Shown piece by piece: positions 1 through 6,268 of a DNA stretch of 11,225 nucleotides (position 1 is the stretch's first letter; the number at the start of each line of letters is the position of its first letter). The position numbers and the translations under genes are program-made. The notes beneath the pieces are model-generated. The model searched no databases. It was not told the DNA's origin and worked only from the letters and a program-made list of their open reading frames with translations. The stretch covers positions 1-11,225 of the forward strand of contig JANXDJ010000044.1 of NCBI GenBank assembly GCA_025059545.1. The letters are read 5' to 3'. The DNA comes from Archaeoglobaceae archaeon (GTDB lineage Archaea > Halobacteriota > Archaeoglobi > Archaeoglobales > Archaeoglobaceae).

Positions 1-574
1 TAAACGCTTTTTGCATTTTTCTCAAAGCTGAGATCATGCATGGAGTGCCAACGAATGCTATTGCCTTTGAACTTAGAATTTCCTCCTTCACCGCTGGAAG
101 AACGTCTGCGAAGCAGTATTTCGTTCCAGTTATTCTGCTGTTCTTCAACTGCTCAGGCTCTGTGATCGCTACAACTCTCGTCCTCCATTCTTCGTCTCTT
201 CCAACGAAAATAGCCTTCTCTATTATATCTTCTTCCAAAGCAGTTGCGGTGAACTCGCTAACCATTGCTCCATCTTGCCCGAGAAATCTCTTCGATTTGG
301 CTGAGAATATTTCAATGTAATTTCCTAAGCCGTTCAAAGGCTTGTATTCCCATCTTGGGCAAACCTTTATGCAAGCTCCGCAGTCTACACAATCTTTAAG
401 CCAGTTCGGAAAGTCTATTGGCTTGTCTCCAGCGGTTATTCCATTCACTGGGCAGATTGCGGAGCAAGCGGTGCAATGGCTACAAATAGCTGGCTTGATA
501 ACTTCTTCAACCAGGTTGCCGAAGAATTTCTTCTTGTGCTTTTTTTCCGGCAACAAGATCTGCCATTCCTGCAT
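1..574 (-). CDS. fqoF: F420H2:quinone oxidoreductase subunit F, F420H2-oxidising iron-sulfur flavoprotein (3' end outside window)
   Basis: Partial gene: 191 codons are visible and the frame is open to the left edge, so the C-terminal part lies outside. FqoF/FpoF proteins are usually about 340 residues. The protein belongs to the FrhB/FpoF family, which oxidises reduced coenzyme F420 using FAD and feeds electrons to the membrane complex from the cytoplasmic side. Two ferredoxin-type motifs are visible: C31-x2-C34-x2-C37-x3-C41-P and C62-x2-C65-x2-C68-x3-C72-P. Near residue 175 lies a GTPCMISALRKM segment typical of FrhB-like flavoproteins. The start ATG shares one base with the fqoI stop (TAATG), and a GGTGGG site lies 3 nt before it, so translation is probably coupled to fqoI. 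Its place at the operon end, next to the Fe-S subunit I, fits the electron-input module. Family assignment is firm; the missing C-terminus cannot be checked. Confidence 0.93.
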   Translation of the reverse strand, partial: MQEWQILLPEKKHKKKFFGNLVEEVIKPAICSHCTACSAICPVNGITAGDKPIDFPNWLKDCVDCGACIKVCPRWEYKPLNGLGNYIEIFSAKSKRFLGQDGAMVSEFTATALEEDIIEKAIFVGRDEEWRTRVVAITEPEQLKNSRITGTKYCFADVLPAVKEEILSSKAIAFVGTPCMISALRKMQKAF

Positions 575-1287
575 TAGCCCACCTCTTTCAAAGCGAGAAT
601 TTGCATTGGACAGTTCCTAACGCATAGTCCACACCCAGTGCACTTCGCAGATTCGATCTTAAGCTTGTTCGCCTTTCTGTCTACAACAATGGCATCGCTT
701 GGACAAATTTCAACGCAAATCCTACAGCCAAGACAGCTCTCTGGATCAACGCACGCAGAGATCTTCTTTTTTATCACTGGCAAGAAAGCTTCGACAACTA
801 ACTCCTCGATTTCCGTCTTTCTTAGAAGCTTCCAACCTTTATCGTCGACGAGATACTCAACAGTAACAGAGTCTTCCCGAAAGACTTCTGGAGATTTCGT
901 CATTTGGTCAGCTCTAAGTTTCATCTCCTCCATTTTGGCAAAGGCAACGTCATGGATCTTAGTAGACTTCAAAGCTCCAGTAGGACAGCTTTCAACGCAG
1001 AAGTGGCAGAATATACACTTTGTGTAATCAATTCCCGGCCAGGACTTTTCGTAGAATGTCATCTGAATGGCGTTAGCAGGGCATATATGGGCACATCTGA
1101 AACAATTTATACACTTATCCTGATCAAAAAGAATTATTCCTCTGAAATTCGACGGATATTTTCTTCTTTCTCTTGGATACTCTACAGTTACTCGATCGGG
1201 TGCTAAAGCCTGCTTGAAAGCTTCCCTTATGACATCTACATGGCTTTTAAGCATCTCCGTCTTTCCAGCTTTGAATTCAACCTTCAT
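574..1287 (-). CDS. fqoI: F420H2:quinone oxidoreductase subunit I, NuoI-like, with four [4Fe-4S] motifs
   Basis: NuoI/FpoI-type electron-transfer subunit, 237 residues from the chosen start. The usual two motifs of the family are present: C59-x2-C62-x2-C65-x3-C69-P and C91-x2-C94-x2-C97-x3-C101-P. After a helical, charged linker of about 80 residues a second ferredoxin-like unit follows: C185-x2-C188-x2-C191-x3-C195-P and C216-x2-C219-x2-C222-x3-C226-P. NuoI-type subunits normally carry only two clusters and run to roughly 150-180 residues, so the C-terminal domain is an addition. It probably extends the wire from FqoF towards FqoBC (inference). An ATG at 1305 would add six residues but has no ribosome site; the ATG at 1287 has GGTGGT 5 nt upstream, matching the other genes. 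The gene overlaps the end of fqoH by 11 nt. Confidence 0.93.
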   Translation of the reverse strand: MKVEFKAGKTEMLKSHVDVIREAFKQALAPDRVTVEYPRERRKYPSNFRGIILFDQDKCINCFRCAHICPANAIQMTFYEKSWPGIDYTKCIFCHFCVESCPTGALKSTKIHDVAFAKMEEMKLRADQMTKSPEVFREDSVTVEYLVDDKGWKLLRKTEIEELVVEAFLPVIKKKISACVDPESCLGCRICVEICPSDAIVVDRKANKLKIESAKCTGCGLCVRNCPMQILALKEVG

Positions 1288-2410
1288 ATCCAACCACCAT
1301 GCCAATTAACAACGCCAATATCGAAAGAGCCAGTAGCCAGCTAAAGCTGATCCGCAAAGCCTGATCGATCCTGTAGCGTGCATACATTGATCTAACCATG
1401 GCTATTATCGAGATCACGACGATCGTCTTTATAACAAGCCAAAGTGGAGCATTAAGATCGCCGAGCAATGAAATGTATACACCGTTCCAGCCTCCCAAAA
1501 ATAGGATCGTGAAGAGTAAAGCCATAACATAAAGCTTCTCATAAGCCAAAACCATCACGAGTCCGAAGAGGATTCCGGAATACTCAACAAATGGTCCAAA
1601 GGCGATCTCTTGATCCGCCTCAGGAATCTCAAAAGGAAGACGTGAGGTTGCCATTAGCATCGCTATTAGGAAGATTAGAAATGCAATTGGATTAAGGATC
1701 GCTCCTGGGATCCACTGTTCTTCTACTGCCACATAGGGATCTCCACTCTTGTAAATAAAGATCATTGAAATCACTGCTATTATGAATGGAATCTCGTAGG
1801 CGACATACATAAGAGCTTCTCTCACTGAACCAACGAATGCAAATCTGCTGTTAGAAGCCCAGCCTATTGCAACGATAGTTATTGGGATCAGAGAAATGAA
1901 GGCAACAACGAGCTGGATCGCATAAGGAGACTTAATTCCAACCACATTACCTGCAGGAATGAAAGCTATTGGGAGCAATATAGGAATAAAGGCAAGAATT
2001 GGAAGCTGAACAAAATAAGGTCTATGGGCTTCTCTATGGATGATTGCCTCTTGGAAAAGATACCTTACACCATCTGCAAGAGCTTGAATTGCTCCCCTTA
2101 ACGGGCGATAAACTTCTAAAGGTCCAACTCTCCACTGTATCCTTGCAGTAAGTTTCCTCTCGAACCAGACGATATAGAGAAGATAAAGCATCAGAATCGT
2201 TAGCCCTGGCATTACTGCGACGGCGAAGAGAGGTCGCCAGAGGATTATAGAAATAATTAGATCGACCAAATGGGTAAGATATGGTATCGGGATCTTGGCT
2301 ACGAGCTCCATCACTAAGTTTATTATCGGCTTTATGAGTGGAATTTCCAGCTGATTTGCCTTAAGAAGGCTCAAAAAGAATTTAAAAAGCTCGATCAAAG
2401 TTTCCATCAT
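1277..2410 (-). CDS. fqoH: F420H2:quinone oxidoreductase subunit H, NuoH-like membrane subunit
   Basis: NuoH/FpoH membrane protein, 377 residues, about eight to nine hydrophobic spans. It anchors the peripheral arm and lines the quinone chamber and the E-channel. Visible family motifs are ERKLTARIQWRVGP at about residues 84-97, an ADGVRYLFQE stretch near 112-121, and LPFEIPEADQEIAFGPFVEYSG split across about 258-279, rich in the conserved acidic residues. A basic YARYRIDQ segment lies near 343-350. The ERK motif falls about 50 residues later than in bacterial NuoH because of an amphipathic or hydrophobic N-terminal extension. Candidate starts are GTG 2419, ATG 2416, ATG 2410 and ATG 2407. I chose 2410 because AGGTGAT then stands 4 nt upstream, the spacing used by neighbouring genes. 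The stop lies inside fqoI. Confidence 0.93.
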   Translation of the reverse strand: MMETLIELFKFFLSLLKANQLEIPLIKPIINLVMELVAKIPIPYLTHLVDLIISIILWRPLFAVAVMPGLTILMLYLLYIVWFERKLTARIQWRVGPLEVYRPLRGAIQALADGVRYLFQEAIIHREAHRPYFVQLPILAFIPILLPIAFIPAGNVVGIKSPYAIQLVVAFISLIPITIVAIGWASNSRFAFVGSVREALMYVAYEIPFIIAVISMIFIYKSGDPYVAVEEQWIPGAILNPIAFLIFLIAMLMATSRLPFEIPEADQEIAFGPFVEYSGILFGLVMVLAYEKLYVMALLFTILFLGGWNGVYISLLGDLNAPLWLVIKTIVVISIIAMVRSMYARYRIDQALRISFSWLLALSILALLIGMVVGYEG

Positions 2411-2414
2411 TTGC

Positions 2415-2421
2415 ATCACCT
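2415..2421 (-). promoter_or_regulatory. Shine-Dalgarno site that decides the fqoH start
   Basis: AGGTGAT on the minus strand overlaps the GTG 2419 and ATG 2416 candidates and therefore cannot serve them. It lies 4 nt before ATG 2410 and 7 nt before ATG 2407. The 4 nt spacing matches fqoBC, fqoD and fqoK. Confidence 0.65.
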
Positions 2422-3648
2422 ATCCGCTTCAGGCGGAAAATAGCCGAAACTTCCATAGATAGCTTGTAGATCTGCAAGTCTCTCGCCCTTAAGCGACTCC
2501 ATGAATCCACGAAGGTATAACCAGCCTGGAGTGACAATTCGCAATCTATAAGGAACATTGCTTTCTCCATCGCTTACTAGTGTGTAGATCAGAGAGCCCC
2601 TCGCCGCTTCAGTTAGAGCTGTGAACTCTCCGGGTGGCAAAACGATCTCAAAAAGTTTATCAAAAAATTCTCCTCTTATTTCAGAACCATTATCGCAGAT
2701 TTGCTCGCTTATAACCCTTCCTTCAGGAATGCTCGCTATGCACTGCCTTATTATTCTAAGACTTTGCGTAACCTCGTTAACTCGAACTAAGAACCTTGAA
2801 TAGCTATCTCCCTCATCAGCAACAACTATTTCCCAATCAACCTTATCATAAGCCTCGTAAGGCTCCACTTTCCTGACATCATATTCAACACTGCTCGCCC
2901 TTAAAAATGGTCCTACTATGCCGAATTCAATTGCTTCTCGCTTGCTAAGGACTCCAACATCTTTTAGCCTCGTGATGACAGTTGGATTCTTTATGAAAAT
3001 TCTTTCAAAGCTCTTAAGCCTTTTTTCAATCGCAAAAGTTGCAGAGTAAAGCCACTCAAGCACACTCTTATCAACATCTCTCCTAATACCGCCCGGAATT
3101 ATGAATGAAGACGTGAACCTTACTCCAGTCATTTTAACTAAAGCTTCGCAGATCAACTCTCTTATGCCGAAAGGATACATGAAACCCGTTGTATGCCCAA
3201 GGAATACCGCGAGAATTGCCGCATCGTATAAATGAGTTCCAATTCTGCAGAGCTCTGCAAGGATCGTTCGCAGATATTTGGCTCTCTCGGGAACTTCAAG
3301 ATCCAAAGCGGACTCTATGGCTCTGATGTAGCCAAGATTGAAGTTTGCTGAATCCATTATTGCAGGTCTTTCAACAAGCGGGATATTTTGAATGTAAAGT
3401 CTGTTTTCAGCAAGCTTTTCCATGGATCTATGAACGTATCCGGGGTCTGGAATTACTTCTTGAATTATGTCTCCCTTAATTCTCACGATCAGCCTCATGT
3501 GTCCGCTTCCCGGATGCTGAGGACCAACGAGGATCAGAAACTCATCTTTTTTATAAACTTCCTCGACGTATTCCTTGGGAATTGGTAGGAAAAGAGACTC
3601 AAGCTCTTTTGGTGGCTCAACAGGGACATCTATGGATAATTCTTTCAT
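2416..3648 (-). CDS. fqoD: F420H2:quinone oxidoreductase subunit D, NuoD-like (49 kDa family)
   Basis: NuoD/FpoD-type catalytic subunit, 410 residues, related to the large subunit of [NiFe] hydrogenases but without its metal-binding CxxC motifs. With FqoB it forms the quinone reduction site. Visible features are GPQHPGSGH at 42-50, GYVHRSMEKLAENRLYIQ at 70-87 with the conserved quinone-site Tyr85, EVPERAKYLRTILAELCRIGTHL near 118-140, and a C-terminus ending PPEADR. The GPQHP loop is one residue shorter than the HPSTHG form of Thermus Nqo4. The open frame runs back to 3723, but that would overlap fqoBC by 74 nt. ATG 3648 follows the fqoBC stop by one base and has GGGTGAT 4 nt upstream (3653-3659), so I take it as the start. 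The TGA at 2418-2416 overlaps the fqoH ribosome site. Confidence 0.94.
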   Translation of the reverse strand: MKELSIDVPVEPPKELESLFLPIPKEYVEEVYKKDEFLILVGPQHPGSGHMRLIVRIKGDIIQEVIPDPGYVHRSMEKLAENRLYIQNIPLVERPAIMDSANFNLGYIRAIESALDLEVPERAKYLRTILAELCRIGTHLYDAAILAVFLGHTTGFMYPFGIRELICEALVKMTGVRFTSSFIIPGGIRRDVDKSVLEWLYSATFAIEKRLKSFERIFIKNPTVITRLKDVGVLSKREAIEFGIVGPFLRASSVEYDVRKVEPYEAYDKVDWEIVVADEGDSYSRFLVRVNEVTQSLRIIRQCIASIPEGRVISEQICDNGSEIRGEFFDKLFEIVLPPGEFTALTEAARGSLIYTLVSDGESNVPYRLRIVTPGWLYLRGFMESLKGERLADLQAIYGSFGYFPPEADR

Positions 3649-3649
3649 T

Positions 3650-4699
3650 TCAATCACCCACATAAACTTCTTCCTGAAGCTTGAAGTCCTTTCTAAGCGG
3701 AAATTCTGGAGAGTCAGGAGCAAGTAGGAATTTACCCTTCCAAGGATTTCCTTTGAACTCTACTCCAAAGAGATCATGCATTTCCCTCTCCATGTAGTCT
3801 GCGCTTGGAAAGATCTCTGAAAGACTACTAATCTTTGCTTCCTTTCTCAGAATTTCTGTAAAGAGATTCACGATCACCGGCATTAGCTCGTTCTTGCTAT
3901 AGCTTGAAACGTGATATTCAACTAAGAATTTGCCCTCATCAGGAAGATCAATGACATTAACGGACTTAACATGGTCAAAGCCGAGCTCTTTCAGTCCCTT
4001 AGCCACTTCTACAAGATTTTCTTCGGAGACTTTAACCGCAATTCTATTCTTTGCAGTAATTACTGCGGATTCGATCTTAAAGGTTCTAAATTTCTCACAA
4101 AGCTCCTTTCCAAAAGCCCAGTCCACATCCTTAGCTTTATTCACAACTATACTTGGCATTAAAGAGACTTTTTTTGGACTTCTCGGCAAAAACTTCGGAA
4201 TTTTCCCCTTCTGAAGCTTGAGATCGTAGAAGTCAATTGAACTTTCTGCTTCTCCAGTTTCGAGCTTTCTTTGCAGTTGTCTTATTCCTCTCAATAAAGC
4301 TTCAGGAGTTGGTGGACAACCGGGGATGAAAAACTCCACAGGAACTATATCGGAGGGCTTAACGAGGTTGTAACCATTCCAGAAAATACCACCATTCAGC
4401 CCACATGCTCCCATAACGATCACGAACTTAGGATCTGGCATTTGCTCCCATGTTATCCTTAAAACTCTCGCCATTTTTCTCGTAATTGCGCCTTCAACGA
4501 TTATAAAGTTTGTTTGTCTCGCAATGCCATAATTTAAAGCTCCTATTCTTTCTCCATCATATCCTGAAGCGAAGGCATGAGCCAATTCAGCACCACAGCA
4601 AGCTGTAACGAGATGCACTGGCCATAGGCTCCACTTTGTTCCCCATTTCTTAAGCGGAGCCAACTTTCCGCTGGTTAAGAACTTTGTAAATTCATCCAT
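3650..4699 (-). CDS. fqoBC: F420H2:quinone oxidoreductase fused subunits B and C (NuoB-NuoC fusion)
   Basis: Fusion of 349 residues. Residues about 1-165 are NuoB-like: ACC at 33-35 with Cys34, Cys35 and Glu38, then Cys99 in MGACGLNGG, then Cys128 in PGCPPTPEALLRGI. These four cysteines are the ligands of the terminal N2-type [4Fe-4S] cluster that reduces quinone. Residues about 190-349 are NuoC-like, with the signature REMHDLFGVEFKGNP near 305-319 and a PLRKDF end. Separate B and C genes are usual in methanogens; the fused form is known from Archaeoglobus. The frame stays open to 4804, but the first 35 codons lie over fqoA. ATG 4699 has GGGGTGAT (4704-4711) 4 nt upstream and overlaps the fqoA stop by 8 nt (ATGGATGA), so it is the likely start. 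Confidence 0.95.
   Translation of the reverse strand: MDEFTKFLTSGKLAPLKKWGTKWSLWPVHLVTACCGAELAHAFASGYDGERIGALNYGIARQTNFIIVEGAITRKMARVLRITWEQMPDPKFVIVMGACGLNGGIFWNGYNLVKPSDIVPVEFFIPGCPPTPEALLRGIRQLQRKLETGEAESSIDFYDLKLQKGKIPKFLPRSPKKVSLMPSIVVNKAKDVDWAFGKELCEKFRTFKIESAVITAKNRIAVKVSEENLVEVAKGLKELGFDHVKSVNVIDLPDEGKFLVEYHVSSYSKNELMPVIVNLFTEILRKEAKISSLSEIFPSADYMEREMHDLFGVEFKGNPWKGKFLLAPDSPEFPLRKDFKLQEEVYVGD
3653..3659 (-). promoter_or_regulatory. Shine-Dalgarno site that decides the fqoD start
   Basis: GGGTGAT on the minus strand, 4 nt before ATG 3648 and inside the last codons of fqoBC. It supports the 410-residue FqoD over the 435-residue reading that starts at 3723. Confidence 0.8.
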
Positions 4700-5063
4700 T
4701 TCTATCACCCCTCTTAAGCCCCGCAACTTCCAAGGAGTAGTTATAACCAGCATAAAGGGCTGGAAGGAGCAATGCAAGGGCGATGATCGTGAAGGCGTAG
4801 ACATCGTCAGAAGGCATAGCAGAGAGTAGGAGGATCAAAACGAAAACAGGTTCAAGAGCTAAGAACATAACAACAAAGCCGAGATATTGCATTGGAAGAA
4901 CCCACTTCGGATGTCCAATCGGAATATTCCCTGCTTCGAATCTCTGGATCTTAACTTCGGTAAGCCGATACTTCGGCAAGATCTTTACAAGTATAAGAAT
5001 TGCCAGATCGGTTATAAGTGCTATTGCAACTATTAAAATTAAAACAAGAATGTTTTCGATCAT
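4692..5063 (-). CDS. fqoA: F420H2:quinone oxidoreductase subunit A, NuoA-like membrane subunit
   Basis: Small NuoA/FpoA membrane protein of 123 residues with three predicted spans at about 5-29, 57-82 and 89-108. NuoA packs against NuoH and NuoJ at the junction of the membrane arm with the peripheral arm. The family loop, normally YECG followed by a Pro and Gly, appears here as FEAG (42-45) followed by NIPIGHP, so the switch-loop cysteine is replaced by alanine. In the second span the usual F-D-x-E becomes L-A-L-E: Glu71 remains, while the aspartate two residues before it is alanine. Start ATG 5063 overlaps the fqoN stop (ATGA) and has GGAGGTGTT 3 nt upstream. Placement between N and BC supports the assignment, since NuoA sequences are weakly conserved. 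Confidence 0.88.
   Translation of the reverse strand: MIENILVLILIVAIALITDLAILILVKILPKYRLTEVKIQRFEAGNIPIGHPKWVLPMQYLGFVVMFLALEPVFVLILLLSAMPSDDVYAFTIIALALLLPALYAGYNYSLEVAGLKRGDRNG
4704..4711 (-). promoter_or_regulatory. Shine-Dalgarno site that decides the fqoBC start
   Basis: Read on the minus strand the sequence is GGGGTGAT, complementary to the archaeal 16S rRNA 3' end, and it lies 4 nt before ATG 4699. It sits within the last codons of fqoA. It rejects the upstream open frame that would begin at 4804. Confidence 0.8.
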
Positions 5064-6268
5064 TTGAACACCTCCATAACGAGATCAACAAACCAGATTG
5101 GTGGGATCAAAGTTATCAGCATGGCTAAAGCGGTTATCGTTGCTACGGTGTTTGTAAGCAAAGAACTTGTGCTCGCCTTTGCAACTCTCACGAGTCTCAG
5201 ATAATAAGGAATGGAGATTGCAGAATTTATAACAAGCAGAATTGCAAGCCAAAGGTAGTTTGAGAATACCAAAGCATATATTATAAAGAATTTACTCCAG
5301 AAACCCATTAAAGGAGGTAAGCCGATGAAGGAGAAGCTCAGAATGTAATTTGAAATAGTTGAAGAACCCCCCTTTACCGCGTTGAAGAATCCAACTTTTC
5401 CAAATGCGTTGACAAACAACTGCATTAACCCACCGGCAATTGCAAAGTAAACAAGTTCTCTTGGTGCCATGATTGCAGAAAAGGCTGCAAGAACGTATCC
5501 CATGTTTGCTATCGTCGAATAAGCCAATATTCTCGCTGGTTTCTGAGTGGTCAGAGCTCCGATATTGCCAACGAACATCGAGATTGCAGAAATCAATGCA
5601 AGTATTAGCAGAGCTGAAGCTGTAACGGAGGTTGCGGTCAACATTAGGATCTTGAAGGCGACAATGAATGGCACAAACTTTGCAAGAGATGCGATTATCG
5701 AGATCGCAATTGGGTTTGCATTTGCAAACACATCCGGAACCCATTCATGGAATGGGGCAATTCCTACTTCCATGGCTAAGCCTATTAGAAAAATAACAAA
5801 TCCGAGCAAGTAGAGGGTTGAATTGTTCCAACTGTAGCCCAAATATAGCATTGCAGAACCTAAAATGAATAAAATCGTTGCAATTACCATGAAAGCAATG
5901 TATTTTATTCCAACGTCAACATTCAGCCTATCTTCGTCAACCATGACTATTAGGTAAGTGGGCACAGAAACTACAACAAATAGAACTAAAAGTTCAGCGA
6001 GATCAGAGGTTATAAAAGCGTAAATAGTTGCAATCGACATCAAACCGATCATAGCATAATCAGTCCCTACGATTTGGTTTTTCCTGATCGCAATTAGCGA
6101 GACAATATTTAGAATTGCTAAAAAGCAAATAAGCGTTGAAAGTCCTCCGAACTCCATTGCAATTATCAAGACTCCAAAGCTTAGGATCAGTGAAATTCGG
6201 TAATTCCAGTAGCTTATTATTCCTGCAGCCGTTAGGAGGAGAAGTGAAAGTACAAGGATAAGGCTCAT
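5060..6268 (-). CDS. fqoN: F420H2:quinone oxidoreductase subunit N, NuoN-like antiporter subunit
   Basis: Antiporter-like membrane subunit (Mrp/NuoN family), 402 residues, shorter than typical NuoN (about 450-490) yet still with about 14 hydrophobic spans. The TM7-TM8 signature APFHEWVPDVFANANP is at 171-186. Lys197 (TM8) and Lys326 in GFWSKFF (TM12) match the conserved lysines of the proton path. Two other conserved positions differ by eye alignment: the TM5 glutamate before SLPLY is Val98, and the TM7 lysine seven residues before the PFH histidine is Glu167. By position between L and A this is the antiporter-like subunit nearest the H/A/J/K core. Start ATG 6268 overlaps the fqoL stop (ATGA) and has GGGGGTGAT 3 nt upstream. 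Identity as N rather than a second M or L rests on the PFHxWxPD segment and gene order. Confidence 0.91.
   Translation of the reverse strand: MSLILVLSLLLLTAAGIISYWNYRISLILSFGVLIIAMEFGGLSTLICFLAILNIVSLIAIRKNQIVGTDYAMIGLMSIATIYAFITSDLAELLVLFVVVSVPTYLIVMVDEDRLNVDVGIKYIAFMVIATILFILGSAMLYLGYSWNNSTLYLLGFVIFLIGLAMEVGIAPFHEWVPDVFANANPIAISIIASLAKFVPFIVAFKILMLTATSVTASALLILALISAISMFVGNIGALTTQKPARILAYSTIANMGYVLAAFSAIMAPRELVYFAIAGGLMQLFVNAFGKVGFFNAVKGGSSTISNYILSFSFIGLPPLMGFWSKFFIIYALVFSNYLWLAILLVINSAISIPYYLRLVRVAKASTSSLLTNTVATITALAMLITLIPPIWFVDLVMEVFK

Noticed and set aside
638..1206. Plus-strand open frames opposite fqoI
   Set aside because: They mirror conserved ferredoxin codons on the other strand and show no domain or ribosome site.
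1288..1305. Upstream ATG for fqoI
   Set aside because: No Shine-Dalgarno match precedes it, and the ATG at 1287 fits the operon's spacing rule.
3649..3723. 25-residue N-terminal extension of fqoD
   Set aside because: It overlaps the conserved NuoC end of fqoBC; ATG 3648 has GGGTGAT at the right distance.
4700..4804. 35-residue N-terminal extension of fqoBC
   Set aside because: It lies over fqoA, has no ribosome site and does not resemble NuoB; ATG 4699 has a strong site.
5292..5744. 150-codon open frame on the minus strand inside fqoN
   Set aside because: Cys- and Arg-rich shadow of fqoN in another frame, without family features or ribosome site.
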